A DNA stretch of 64,000 bases. Source: Prolixibacteraceae bacterium JC049 (GTDB taxonomy: Bacteria > Bacteroidota > Bacteroidia > Bacteroidales > Prolixibacteraceae). Below are positions 18,266 through 27,987 of the stretch, in pieces. Within the stretch, counting starts at the first letter, position 1. Each line of letters begins with the position of its first letter. Location of the stretch: positions 1,054,381 to 1,118,380 of the forward strand of contig SACZ01000001.1 in NCBI GenBank assembly GCA_023369685.1. The letters run 5' to 3'. The notes beneath the pieces were generated by a model, which saw nothing but the letters and a program-made list of their open reading frames with translations, made no database searches and had not been told where the DNA came from. The translations under genes and the position numbers were made by a program.

Positions 18266-19531
18266 TTATTCTGTCGGAATTTTACCTTTAAAGGTTATTT
18301 CATTTATACCTATATCAGGATTTGTATTGTGAAAATTATCGATAAACACAATGCGTACATACTTAATAGGTGATTCTTCTGTGATTGTTTCAGAATAACC
18401 AGTCGCATCGACAAGATCTCTGTTGTTATCAATCAATAATCTCCAACCTTTATTGGCTGCTTCGGTCTTCCATGCTTCAAAGTTTTTAGCTTTTTTAGCT
18501 GCGACTTTTTCAGCATCTTTTTGATCTTCTGTACTTAAAGAAGAGATGTCGTGGATGTCTGTGGTGGTCGCAGCATTATTGATGTCATCGATATTACCAA
18601 TTCCCCATAGTTGGTATTTTCTAGGAGTAATATATTTCCACGAAAATCCTACAACATCATAGCGGGTAAGTATTGTCTCTACACCCAAATCTAATGTTAT
18701 AAATGCGGGTTTTGGGTTATTTTTATGCAAAAATACTTTCTTGGAAGTATTGTCATTATCCCATGCCGAATACCAATCTTTTTCGTTGTCAGGAACTGAG
18801 GGATCAAATCTTGGAATATCTCCAGGAAGTCCCACAAGATTAAAGTTACTTTTGTCTAAATAAAATTCATCAGCCATATAAACATCAGCCTTAGTATAAA
18901 CAGTGTCAATAGCATTTTCTTCGGGTATATAGGCAGATGAAATTTTTACTTTAGATCCTTTTTTTATTTCTAGTACATGATTTGTCGTTAGCTTATTGAA
19001 AAATGCCTTTACATTGGTGTCATCATTTTTTGTATACTCTAACCGATAACCAATCATATTTTTGTATTCACCATTAACATTAAAATGGAGTAAATCACCA
19101 TTAAAAACCATGTTTTTAATAGTTGAGACTTTTAAGGTCTCAACATATTCGTCTCCGTATGAATTGGCTGTTACGGTATTAATAACCGATTTATTGCCAG
19201 ATTTATCAACACTATAGACATTGAAGCCGTAATTCCCTTGTGCTAAACCATCGAAAATACAATTCATTGTGTCTTTTAGATTTTCGACAGTTAAAGGTTG
19301 ATAGTTGTCAGTGTTAGGAACAATAACACAGTGCGAAACATTTACAATGCTGGTCATTGACCACGATAGCTGTATTCTATTATAACCAGCATATGCGGTT
19401 AAATTTAGAGCTTTAGGTGAATAAACAGTTTCGCCATCTTTTATATATTGAGCATAGTTGTCGTCCATCTTATCGCATGCAGAGAAAATGCAGCATGCCA
19501 ATAAAGTTATAATTGCCGTAATCTTATTCAT
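18266..19531 (-). CDS. DUF4998-type surface lipoprotein with discoidin-like C terminus, locus 3
   Basis: About 421 residues from the ATG at 19531 (MNKITAIITLLACC), which gives a lipoprotein signal ending FSAC. An alternative ATG at 19549 adds six residues. Either start overlaps the end of the upstream gene by 8 to 26 bp, so translation is probably coupled. The opening DKMDDNYAQYIKDGETVYSP is typical of DUF4998, and the second half (about 255-420) is F5/8 type C-like (AFITLDLGVETILTRYDVVG, RIVFIDNFH, IGINEITFKG). It is predicted to bind glycan at the surface with the SusD and DUF5000 proteins encoded upstream. Paralogue of the gene at 3322. Confidence 0.83.
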   Translation of the reverse strand: MNKITAIITLLACCIFSACDKMDDNYAQYIKDGETVYSPKALNLTAYAGYNRIQLSWSMTSIVNVSHCVIVPNTDNYQPLTVENLKDTMNCIFDGLAQGNYGFNVYSVDKSGNKSVINTVTANSYGDEYVETLKVSTIKNMVFNGDLLHFNVNGEYKNMIGYRLEYTKNDDTNVKAFFNKLTTNHVLEIKKGSKVKISSAYIPEENAIDTVYTKADVYMADEFYLDKSNFNLVGLPGDIPRFDPSVPDNEKDWYSAWDNDNTSKKVFLHKNNPKPAFITLDLGVETILTRYDVVGFSWKYITPRKYQLWGIGNIDDINNAATTTDIHDISSLSTEDQKDAEKVAAKKAKNFEAWKTEAANKGWRLLIDNNRDLVDATGYSETITEESPIKYVRIVFIDNFHNTNPDIGINEITFKGKIPTE

Positions 19532-20774
19532 CTTTCTTGTTTGTTTCATTTATCACAGGTTGTCCAAAAAATTCCATCTCGCCTATTGATACCCAACTTG
19601 TAGCGCCCCATACACTTGTGACTTTCATTCTAATATATTGTACATTAGGGGCATTTATAGGAATATTAAATTCGTGTCCCGAAAAGGCCAAGGCTTTGTC
19701 TTCATCAGAGTAACTTCCTTTACCTACAGGAAGACCAGATGGCTTTATAATTTCAAATTCACCCAAAAGATGCCAGTTGTCATAAGAACCATCCATATTG
19801 AGTTCATCTTTAGTGCATCCGTACATTTCCCACGATTTTATATTGGCATCTCCATAAATGAACTCATCGTAACGAAGTAAGAATTGCCATAGAGTAAATC
19901 GACTTAACTTGTATTCTGTTCCTAAATCAAAAGTGAAAGAATAGTTGTCAGAAAAATCACCATTTTGGCCACACATCCTGTCATAGTCATTTTTGTTAGA
20001 GTTATCCCATAGTTTCGGAATTTCACTTCCTCCATTAGGACGCCAAAGTGCATGCATTGGTACATCATTGGGTAATAAAACAGCTTTCATTTTGCTTTTA
20101 TCAACCATTACTTCGTATAGTGGCTCAATAGTCTGCTTCAGTGTATCGGAGTAGTTATCCCACCTATCTCGTACGTAGCAATAAAAATCAACTGGATCGG
20201 TATTGAATCCTCTTATATTGTAATTTCCATTTTTAGATTCAGTGTAGATGGTTTCTACAGGCATGTAATCGTTTCCAGTTCCCAGTGTGTCATCAATCAT
20301 AATTTCGACAACAAGAGCAGCTCCGGTTTCATTTTCCCACTGAAGATTGACACCACCGAAGGTGTCTAGCATTTTTATTGTCTTAAAAGTGGAAAATAGG
20401 GGAGGCTCTTCAGGATTTACTTTAACAGTAACAGCATCACCCTGATTATTTGAGCGATCTACGGCATAGAGCTTTATTTCATATTCATCTGCAGAACCAA
20501 ATCCCTCACAAGTTAATGTATTGGAATAGATCGATGACTTTACTTCGAGATTTGTCCCGTTTTTTAGTTGATACTCAGCTTTTGTATACAACAAGTCGTC
20601 ATCATTAGGTAGTTCGTATGTTAAAACTACTTTCCCTGCTAAGTTCTGAACTGTTACATTTTTTATAATACCAGGTTTTACTTTGTCATTTGAAATTGGT
20701 TCATGCTTTTCTTCAGAACAACTGAAAAGTAAAATGCTAAAACCAATTAGTATGTTTGCTATTATTTTTTTCAT
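19524..20774 (-). CDS. DUF4959/DUF5126/DUF5000-type surface lipoprotein, locus 3
   Basis: 416 residues with a lipoprotein signal ending ILLFSC (Cys at about 19). The domain order matches its locus 2 paralogue: DUF4959 (about 25-120), DUF5126 (about 125-220) and a DUF5000/discoidin-like end (about 240-410, with FTFDLGTEYKLSRFTLWQF and VSIGEMEFFGQP). It is a likely surface glycan-binding protein. It starts 16 bp after the susD stop and its end overlaps the next gene, consistent with a tight susCD operon. The N-terminal half is much more diverged from the locus 2 copy than the discoidin core. Confidence 0.87.
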   Translation of the reverse strand: MKKIIANILIGFSILLFSCSEEKHEPISNDKVKPGIIKNVTVQNLAGKVVLTYELPNDDDLLYTKAEYQLKNGTNLEVKSSIYSNTLTCEGFGSADEYEIKLYAVDRSNNQGDAVTVKVNPEEPPLFSTFKTIKMLDTFGGVNLQWENETGAALVVEIMIDDTLGTGNDYMPVETIYTESKNGNYNIRGFNTDPVDFYCYVRDRWDNYSDTLKQTIEPLYEVMVDKSKMKAVLLPNDVPMHALWRPNGGSEIPKLWDNSNKNDYDRMCGQNGDFSDNYSFTFDLGTEYKLSRFTLWQFLLRYDEFIYGDANIKSWEMYGCTKDELNMDGSYDNWHLLGEFEIIKPSGLPVGKGSYSDEDKALAFSGHEFNIPINAPNVQYIRMKVTSVWGATSWVSIGEMEFFGQPVINETNKKDE

Positions 20775-20790
20775 TTTATTTTTTTTAGAG

Positions 20791-22671
20791 TTACCAGCCA
20801 GGATTTTGATCTATATTTTCATTGAGGCTTAAGTGGTCGTTAGAGTAGGGCCAGAAATAGTTTTTTTGTTTAAATACTCGGTCACCCATGTAAGTTAAGG
20901 TGTTGTATTCGTCTCTGTCTTTTACATTTGTATTCCAGCCATATACTTTGTGGTTTAGATAATCTTTACACTTTTTCCAGCGTCTTATATCCCAGAATCT
21001 ACGACCTTCAAATGTTAGTTCAAGTAACCTTTCTTGGTGGATTATTTCTCTTAAGCCATCTTTACTTTTAGGCTTTGCCGGATTATTTGAATACATTTCA
21101 TAGCTTGTCAGCACGTCTGGTATTCCGGCTCTTTCTCTGATTTTATTAATGTAATCATAAACTGTTTGATTAGGACCGGATATCTCATTGAGAGCTTCAG
21201 CATAAGCCAGGTATAAATCAGCAAGGCGGATAACTGGAAATGCATAACTGATTCTGCTATATGAGTTTGTGCCAAATGAATTATTGGGATGACATACTTT
21301 TTTACACCAGATTCCTGTTGGATTGTATTCCCAGATTGTTTGTGCTCCACTTAGTTCTGATTTTCGACATTTGACAATGTATTTATTGTTTGCTCCTTCA
21401 TTTAAACTAGTCCAATACCATAAACTTCTGTCAAAACTTAAATCTGCATAAAATCGAGGTTCTCTATCGTAATACAATGTTGGCACAGAAACTCCTTCGT
21501 CGATATAGTGTTCGTGATTTTTTGTGTTTTTTTTCAACACAAGAAGATCTTTGCCTGCCCACTCTTTATCTTCAGTTATTGGTAAACCATTTTTTGTATA
21601 ATATTCTTTGGCAATATTGTATGTTACTCCTAGAGCTTGTTTGGTAGCGTTCAATGTTGTTGTAAAGTTGGCTTGTGTCCAGTATTGTAAATTCTGAGAA
21701 TTGCCAGCATCTTGGCTGTTTCCCCAAATAATTTCGGAATTCCATCTTTCTGTTACTCTAAAACGCAAGTTCGCTTTTGTCTGTAAAACCTCATCTATAT
21801 TTAGTATGGCAGAATTAAAAGTATACAAAGCATGCCCATTTTCTTCAGCAGTTGTAATTGCATCTAAACAAGCATCAGCAGCAAGCTGCCATTTATTGGG
21901 ATCATACTCTGGAAAATACTTTTCCCCCTTATTGTTGGTTAAGTGTAATACATCGGTATTACCATTGAATAGGGGACTTGCAGCTGTTAAAAGAATTCTG
22001 GCTTTTAGTGCTTTAGCTACAGATGTGGTAATGCGCCCCATCTCTTCTGTAGGGTTTGGAATTGTTGCAGGTAGATCGACTATTGATTTATCTAGAAGAT
22101 CAACAATAAAATTGATTACCTTATCAACTGATTGACGGTAATATTTAACATTGTCTGGTTTTGCACTAATGGGCAAGTTTTCTTCGATAATTGGAGTGGG
22201 GCCATACATCCTGAATAAATAAAAATGATAATAAGCCTTTAGGAATGTTGCTTCGGCTTTCCATCTTTTTATTTCAGAAGACTCCATATTGGGAACAGTT
22301 TCTATCTTACTGATGAAAATGTTGCAATGTCTTATTCCTTTGTAAAGATGACTATAAAAATTACAGAGCACTTTGTTAGGACTTTGCAACCCTCTGGCAA
22401 TTCCGAAACTAGTATTCTTGTAAGATTGAACCCACCATGCATCTGGAAGCCAAAACTCATCTCCTCCTAACATTGCCGGATTTGCACTAAAATGAGCTAT
22501 GCTAGGCATATATCTGTAGCAGGTGAATAAGTATTTTTTAGCTTGAAATTCATCTTCAAATGCATGATCTACAGTGGCAATGTCGTCGGGTGTAACATCT
22601 AAATAATCATCACATGCTGTCCAGGAAACGAGCATGCACAACATTAATATGATATGGTATATTTTTTTCAT
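20791..22671 (-). CDS. SusD/RagB-family outer-membrane lipoprotein, locus 3
   Basis: 626 residues with a lipoprotein signal ending LVSWTAC (Cys at about 20) followed by DDYLDVTPDDIATVDHAF, the usual SusD opening. The helical scaffold includes FLKAYYHFYLFRMYGPTPI, and the C-terminal part has RLADLYLAYAEALNE and QERLLELTFEGRRFWDIRRW. It is predicted to hand glycans to the SusC encoded 12 bp upstream. The same motifs at the same spacing occur in the locus 2 SusD (5765), so the two loci arose by duplication, but the middle binding loops differ, implying related rather than identical ligands. Confidence 0.95.
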   Translation of the reverse strand: MKKIYHIILMLCMLVSWTACDDYLDVTPDDIATVDHAFEDEFQAKKYLFTCYRYMPSIAHFSANPAMLGGDEFWLPDAWWVQSYKNTSFGIARGLQSPNKVLCNFYSHLYKGIRHCNIFISKIETVPNMESSEIKRWKAEATFLKAYYHFYLFRMYGPTPIIEENLPISAKPDNVKYYRQSVDKVINFIVDLLDKSIVDLPATIPNPTEEMGRITTSVAKALKARILLTAASPLFNGNTDVLHLTNNKGEKYFPEYDPNKWQLAADACLDAITTAEENGHALYTFNSAILNIDEVLQTKANLRFRVTERWNSEIIWGNSQDAGNSQNLQYWTQANFTTTLNATKQALGVTYNIAKEYYTKNGLPITEDKEWAGKDLLVLKKNTKNHEHYIDEGVSVPTLYYDREPRFYADLSFDRSLWYWTSLNEGANNKYIVKCRKSELSGAQTIWEYNPTGIWCKKVCHPNNSFGTNSYSRISYAFPVIRLADLYLAYAEALNEISGPNQTVYDYINKIRERAGIPDVLTSYEMYSNNPAKPKSKDGLREIIHQERLLELTFEGRRFWDIRRWKKCKDYLNHKVYGWNTNVKDRDEYNTLTYMGDRVFKQKNYFWPYSNDHLSLNENIDQNPGW

Positions 22672-22683
22672 TATTTGCTAGAA

Positions 22684-25600
22684 TTAAAAATTAACTTGTA
22701 ATCCAAAATTGATAACTTTTTGTACCGGATAGCCTAATCCATTTCCTGCCATTTCTGGGTCCCAAAGTTTAAATTTGCTGAAAGTGAGAAGATTTCTTCC
22801 ACTAACGTAAAAGCGGCATTTTGATACGGCAAATCTTTTGGTAAAGGAATCAGGTAATGTGTATCCTATCTCCAATTGTTTTAATCTTAGAAATGAACCG
22901 TCATACATGAAGTATGTGCTTCTTTTTTCATTGTTCGAAACTCTTGATGCGCTCAATCGTGGCCAAAGAGCATAAATATCTTGGTTGGCTTCGGTCCAAT
23001 GATTATCGGCAAAAACTTGTAATAAAACATTGTTTGTTGTTCCATCCCCAATGAAAGGAGCTGATGCAACAGTGTCTAACCAAAACGATGATCGGGCACT
23101 TCCTTGAAAGAAACATGAAAAATCGATGCCTTTATAGCCGGCAGAAAACCCAAAACCATAAGTGATTTCAGGAGTAGTAGGGTAACCAATTGGAACTCTG
23201 TCATACATATTAATCACACCATCGTTATTAATATCCTTATACTTTATATCGCCAGCTCCATAGTCGCCAAATTGTACCGGAGAATTAAGAACCTCTTCTT
23301 CATCCACAAACAATCTTTCTGCAATATATCCCCACATTTGCTTCATTGCTTGTCCTTTGTGTTGTAACCAAGGAGCATCAGGATAATTGGGCTCTTCGTA
23401 ATATTTAAATGTGCCAGTAGCATAGGTGAAGTTCCCCATTGCTTGTATCCATAACTTGTTATTGAAAGATTGCTGGTAGTTTAATGAAACATCGATACCT
23501 TTACTTTCTGCTTCACCAACATTGGCACGTACAGTGCTTGAAAGTCCCATTGCATAAGTAATGGAGGCTCTATCCATCAGGATATTAGATCGATCTTCAT
23601 GGAAGACATCTGCTTGTAGTTGAAGTTTATCTTCAAGCATTCCTACTTCAACTCCAATATTTAATTTTTTGGCTGTTTCCCAAGTAATATCTGCATTGGC
23701 ATAGCGATCGATGCTAATACCTCTTCCTGAATAATTCAATTCATCTCCGAATATAGCACCATTGGCATCCAGATTTACTTGTGATAAATAGAAAAATCGA
23801 TCATTACTATCTCCAATGGCATCGTTACCAACCAAACCATAACTGGCCTTGAATTTCAGGTTGTTGATAATGTCTTTTATTCTACGGTCTTTCCAGAAAT
23901 CTTCGTTACTTATATTCCAACCGACAGCAGCAGAAGGGAAGAAGCCGTACTTTTCTTTTTTAGCAAAACGTTCAGATCCATTATATCCGAAGTTAAATTC
24001 AGAAAAATATTTATCCTTATATCCATATTTAAAGCTACCACTTAGCCCTTGATTCTTGTATGGCAACGACTTTTGCAGACTGTTAGCTCCATTTGATAAA
24101 CTTTTAGAACGAATAAACACCAACAAACCGCCAATATCATGAACTTCATTAAATCTTCGTTTATAATCTAAAACAGCTTGCATGTAAAATGAACTGGTTA
24201 AAGAAGGTGTTGATTCATTGAAATCCAGATAGTTTTTGGCTGTAGTTGGATTTAAATTAGTGAGGTTGTAATTATCTTCTTTAGCATCATAGTATACCGA
24301 AGTATAGTAATATGGATTAGTAGATCTTGTTACATCAAAATTAGAATAGCGTTTAGTATTTACCATTAAACGAGCAGATAATCCTTGAGTAATTCTATCT
24401 AAACTTTGTTTAATCTCGAACTGAGTTAAGGTTGTAGTTTTACTGTATTCTTTATAGCCTTTTACCATTTCGGCATAAGGATTTAAATAATTACCTTCTC
24501 CATAGTTTCCGAACATTATGTGATTAACATTAGGGTCGATAGAAGATGGGTAAAACATAGGGAACAAAACAGGGTTGGCTTTTTGCGTCATCTGAAATAG
24601 TTTGGTTCCACCATGAATTGGACCAGTATAATCATCGTATGAGAGATTGAACCTTAGAACGACTTCTGTTGACTTTGTGAGATCAATATTGATATTTGAA
24701 CGTACATTGATCTTTTTCAATTTAATGTTACTGTCGTAGTTATTATTTGTATCTTCTTTAAAAATACCCTGATCGTTTGTGTAAGACCCTGCTAAGTAAT
24801 AACGTACAATCTTTCCTCCTCCATTAACATTGAAGTTAAGGCGCTGATTATTCGAAGTTTTATTTAATAATTCGTCGCGCCAGTTTATGGCTGGATATGC
24901 TATTGGATTAGTGCCTGCAATTGTGTTATCAATCTTTGTCTGACTGTAGGGCTGTGCTCCCAGTGGATTACGGGTTTTAACAGCTTCGTTATAATTTTGC
25001 ATCCATGTAACAGGATCAGCTATGTCAATATCCTGAGTAGGCATTGATATTGAATTTTCAAAACGAATACTAACTTTGGCTTTTCCTCTGATACCTTGTT
25101 TCGTATTTACGAGGATTACTCCATTAGCCCCGCGTGCCCCGTATACGGCTGTTGCTGTTGCATCTTTTAAAATGGAGAAGCTTTCAATATCATCCGGATG
25201 TACTTTAGCCAAATCATTTGAACTTAGTTCTATACCATCAATAAGAATTAAAGGGTCGGTTTTGTAACCGAAAGTTGTTACTCCACGAATAAAGAATTCT
25301 GCATTATCTTGTCCTGGCTCGCCCGATCTTTGATAAGCAATGATTCCAGATACTTTACCTGCTAAAGCAGTTGTTAAGTTACTTGAAGGGACTTTTAATT
25401 CTGCTGGTTTTACAGTTGTAACCGAGGCAACTACAGATTGTTTCTTTTGCTTTTCGAAACCAACAACTACAACATCCTCAAGTTCTTCTGATTTTGACTT
25501 TAAGCTTATTTTGAAATTATTTTTATTACCAACATCAATAATTTGTGTTTCCATTCCGATGAATGAAAATATTAGTTTATCGACTGGTTTAATATTCGTA

Positions 25601-26100
25601 ATTTCAAAGTTACCATCTACATCTGTAATTACTCCGCGTGTTTGCCCAAAAACAGTTACGGTTGCTCCAGGTAAAGGTTCTCCTTCGTTATCCTTAACGG
25701 TACCTTTTACCTTGCGAGACTCTTTTTGCTGTTTAGGCGGTTTAATGCGTGTTAATAGAATATTATTTCCAATAACTTGATGTGATATTCTTTTCTTATT
25801 AAATATTTCATCTAGAAGTTTTTTTACACTAGAATTCTGTGCGTTTATTGTAACTTTTCGCTCAACATCTATCTCTTTCGAATTGAACGCAAAGAGATAA
25901 CCAGTTTGATGTTCAATCTCTTCTAAGATTGTCTTGATAGAAGAGTTACTGACTTTTATTGAAACTTTTGATACCTGAGAATTAGCTTCTTTAGCATTAA
26001 TTGATGTAGTAAGTACCAGAAGTACAAAAAATGTAAGTCTGATCATTCTAAATATTTGTTTAGTTAGGTCAATAGAAGATATTGACAAATAAATTTTCAT
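22684..26100 (-). CDS. SusC/RagA-family TonB-dependent receptor with STN domain, locus 3
   Basis: 1138 residues from the ATG at 26100. The signal region ends near AKEANSQ (about 40). An STN domain follows (about 45-110, IKTILEEIEHQTGYLFAFN), then a carboxypeptidase-like domain (about 128-205, EGEPLPGATVTV), the plug (about 215-340, YGARGANGVILVNTK) and a long barrel ending GLQVNF. It forms the importer with the SusD at 20791 and, through its STN domain, should activate the FecR/ECF system upstream. It shares long identical motifs with the receptors at 1 and 7687 (SNLTTALAGK, YQRSGEPGQDNAEFF). Confidence 0.95.
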   Translation of the reverse strand: MKIYLSISSIDLTKQIFRMIRLTFFVLLVLTTSINAKEANSQVSKVSIKVSNSSIKTILEEIEHQTGYLFAFNSKEIDVERKVTINAQNSSVKKLLDEIFNKKRISHQVIGNNILLTRIKPPKQQKESRKVKGTVKDNEGEPLPGATVTVFGQTRGVITDVDGNFEITNIKPVDKLIFSFIGMETQIIDVGNKNNFKISLKSKSEELEDVVVVGFEKQKKQSVVASVTTVKPAELKVPSSNLTTALAGKVSGIIAYQRSGEPGQDNAEFFIRGVTTFGYKTDPLILIDGIELSSNDLAKVHPDDIESFSILKDATATAVYGARGANGVILVNTKQGIRGKAKVSIRFENSISMPTQDIDIADPVTWMQNYNEAVKTRNPLGAQPYSQTKIDNTIAGTNPIAYPAINWRDELLNKTSNNQRLNFNVNGGGKIVRYYLAGSYTNDQGIFKEDTNNNYDSNIKLKKINVRSNINIDLTKSTEVVLRFNLSYDDYTGPIHGGTKLFQMTQKANPVLFPMFYPSSIDPNVNHIMFGNYGEGNYLNPYAEMVKGYKEYSKTTTLTQFEIKQSLDRITQGLSARLMVNTKRYSNFDVTRSTNPYYYTSVYYDAKEDNYNLTNLNPTTAKNYLDFNESTPSLTSSFYMQAVLDYKRRFNEVHDIGGLLVFIRSKSLSNGANSLQKSLPYKNQGLSGSFKYGYKDKYFSEFNFGYNGSERFAKKEKYGFFPSAAVGWNISNEDFWKDRRIKDIINNLKFKASYGLVGNDAIGDSNDRFFYLSQVNLDANGAIFGDELNYSGRGISIDRYANADITWETAKKLNIGVEVGMLEDKLQLQADVFHEDRSNILMDRASITYAMGLSSTVRANVGEAESKGIDVSLNYQQSFNNKLWIQAMGNFTYATGTFKYYEEPNYPDAPWLQHKGQAMKQMWGYIAERLFVDEEEVLNSPVQFGDYGAGDIKYKDINNDGVINMYDRVPIGYPTTPEITYGFGFSAGYKGIDFSCFFQGSARSSFWLDTVASAPFIGDGTTNNVLLQVFADNHWTEANQDIYALWPRLSASRVSNNEKRSTYFMYDGSFLRLKQLEIGYTLPDSFTKRFAVSKCRFYVSGRNLLTFSKFKLWDPEMAGNGLGYPVQKVINFGLQVNF

Positions 26101-26114
26101 AAATTTGTGTTTAG

Positions 26115-26152
26115 TTTTGATACTTGAATGTTTTGGATCTCGAGAATCAAAA
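26115..26152 (-). other. weak leader hairpin upstream of susC, locus 3
   Basis: 7-bp arms (26115-26121 and 26146-26152) enclosing an 8-bp palindrome TCTCGAGA at 26138-26145. It corresponds in position to the second hairpins at loci 1 and 2; its function is unknown. Confidence 0.25.
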
Positions 26153-26156
26153 TTTT

Positions 26157-26182
26157 AAGATAGATGTGCCCGCATCTATCTT
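26157..26182 (-). terminator. hairpin between fecR and susC, locus 3
   Basis: 10-bp perfect stem (26157-26166 with 26173-26182) and 6-nt loop in the 153-bp gap after fecR. On the minus strand AAAATTTTG follows, a poor U tract. It is equivalent to the hairpins at 1291 and 11231. Confidence 0.5.
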
Positions 26183-26253
26183 TTTTTTGATTTTTTTATT
26201 TCGTTTGTTTTTCTACATAGGCATGTTTATTTAGATTAGTTTGCTGAATTAGA

Positions 26254-27180
26254 TTAAAGGGTGATAAATATTACGTTGATTTTCTTGTCGTATTTATAGT
26301 TGAAATTTCGATTGGCTTTAAGTACAGATAAAAGGTGTTCAATACCATCTGATTTTCGAAATTTTCCCGAGAAATACTCATTTCGAAATTTCGACTGTTT
26401 GTAGCTGAAACTGACATTATAAGTTCGTTCTAATACACTGAAAATTTCAGTATAACTTTGTTGTTCAAATGAGAGTATACCTTTTCGCCAGTTAAAAACT
26501 TCCGGATTTAATATCTTTGAAACCTTGATTTGATTGTCTTTTATTGTTATTTCCTGATTAGGAGTGAGTTTTACCAGTGAATTATTCAAAGTATCTGTTA
26601 GTTCAATACTTCCAGATAAGAGAGAAACGATTATGTGGTCATCATTTGGATAAGCATTAACATTGAATTTAGTTCCGTGTACTTTTATATTGTATCCATC
26701 TAGTTCAACAATGAATGGTTTATGTGCTTTATGTTTTACATCAAAGAAAGCACCTCCTTGAACTTTTATCCGTCTTTCATTGGGAGACGTTTTAGTTGGC
26801 TGATATAGAACTGTGTTTGAATTTAGCCATACTTCAGTACTATCAGATAATAATAATTGGCTTATGTTGCCTTTGGCTACATGAACTTGATTAATAAGAA
26901 GTTGGTTTGAAATTGATTCTTTTCTGTCAGTTAGAAAAAATGTGGTGGTTGCAATAAGAAGAATAGCAGCAGCTACTTTTACAAATCTCCATCGTGAAGC
27001 AGTTGACCTTTCTTCTTTTGACTTATTAGGAGAATAAAAGGCCGTATAATCAATGATTCTTCTTAGTTGTAAAAAAAAACTCTTATTGGCCTCAGTCTTA
27101 TGAATCCATTCGTATGCTTCGATTTTCTCATCAGCATTGGATACTCCATAAATGTAGTTTAATAGTTTATCTATTTTCAT
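26254..27180 (-). CDS. FecR-family anti-sigma factor, locus 3
   Basis: 308 residues, the shortest of the three. It has an N-terminal cytoplasmic part (about 1-65) and a membrane segment at about 68-85 (FVKVAAAILLIATTTFFL). The FecR domain is at about 95-200, with LLSDSTEVWLNSNTVLYQP and VQGGAFFDVKHKAHKPFIV. A DUF4974-like end (about 240-306) follows. It should hold an ECF sigma factor inactive until the SusC at 22684 signals. It lies 112 bp downstream of one ECF gene, with a second ECF gene behind that, so which factor it controls is not settled by position alone. Confidence 0.92.
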   Translation of the reverse strand: MKIDKLLNYIYGVSNADEKIEAYEWIHKTEANKSFFLQLRRIIDYTAFYSPNKSKEERSTASRWRFVKVAAAILLIATTTFFLTDRKESISNQLLINQVHVAKGNISQLLLSDSTEVWLNSNTVLYQPTKTSPNERRIKVQGGAFFDVKHKAHKPFIVELDGYNIKVHGTKFNVNAYPNDDHIIVSLLSGSIELTDTLNNSLVKLTPNQEITIKDNQIKVSKILNPEVFNWRKGILSFEQQSYTEIFSVLERTYNVSFSYKQSKFRNEYFSGKFRKSDGIEHLLSVLKANRNFNYKYDKKINVIFITL

Positions 27181-27292
27181 TGAATCCGACTGTCTTCTGT
27201 TATAATTTGATTTTTATTTAGCAGAGCAAAAACTGATCTATATAAAGTATAACGTTTTAGCAAAGTGGTTTCCTAGTAGGAAAATCTATTTT

Positions 27293-27844
27293 CTATAAGA
27301 AAAAAATAACAGGTAGATAGTCTTTCAATGATATTTTGAAGTTTTTAAGTGCTATACCAATATGATAATCAACTCCTTTTGTGGAAATGTTAAGGTGTTT
27401 TGCTATTTCCTTATAAGTTTTTCCTTCAAGCCTGCTCAATTCAAATACTCTTCTGGTTTTGGCAGGAAGCTTTTCTAGGGTTTCTTGATAAATTTCTTGT
27501 ATCTCAGAGGAGAAAAGTTCTATAGGGTCATAAGCTTCAAGTAAAGATATTCGAAAGTTTAACTCTTGACTTTGTTTTTCTTGATATGCTTTAAGTGATT
27601 TTTTTATTACCATCTCATGACGAAGGTAATCGATAGTAGCATTTCGTAAAATAGTAAACAGCAAGGGTTTTAATTCAAGAGTGTTTTGTTCTTTGATTTT
27701 ATTCCAGAGCTTAATTAATGATTCAGAAACAATATCTTCAGCTCCAGCATCGCAATGCACATATGATTTTACAAAACGAAATGAACCTGCATAGTGCTCT
27801 TTGTAGATTGTGTTAAAACTTAGTATGTTCTGATTGGTTCTCAT
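27293..27844 (-). CDS. ECF-type RNA polymerase sigma factor, locus 3 (fecR-proximal)
   Basis: 183 residues from the ATG at 27844 (MRTNQNILSF); an ATG at 27859 would add five residues (MFCLA). Region 2 is at about 10-75 (AEDIVSESLIKLWNKI). Region 4 is at about 115-170, with LPAKTRRVFELSRLEGKTYK and the helix-turn-helix IAKHLNISTKGVDYHIGIAL. The family directs polymerase to susC-type promoters. As the ECF gene next to fecR, it is the default partner. It differs clearly from the ECF factor encoded immediately upstream, so the pair is not a recent tandem duplicate. Confidence 0.92.
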   Translation of the reverse strand: MRTNQNILSFNTIYKEHYAGSFRFVKSYVHCDAGAEDIVSESLIKLWNKIKEQNTLELKPLLFTILRNATIDYLRHEMVIKKSLKAYQEKQSQELNFRISLLEAYDPIELFSSEIQEIYQETLEKLPAKTRRVFELSRLEGKTYKEIAKHLNISTKGVDYHIGIALKNFKISLKDYLPVIFFL

Positions 27845-27987
27845 TGCTAGACAAAACAAACTATTTAGATTTTAAATTACAATAGCTATGACGAATTGAA
27901 TTGTTAATAGTTTAAATTTCCTATTAGAAAACTTGTAACTCAGAATAGAGTTTTTAAAAAAGTATGAATGAAGCTCTGCTGGCGATA

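Noticed and set aside
25340-25780. 146-codon plus-strand open frame, Thr/Pro/Ser-rich (similarly 21701-22135 and 10553-10762)
   Set aside because: Antisense shadows of conserved susC and susD coding sequence; the similar frames opposite different paralogues reflect the shared coding strand, not a gene.
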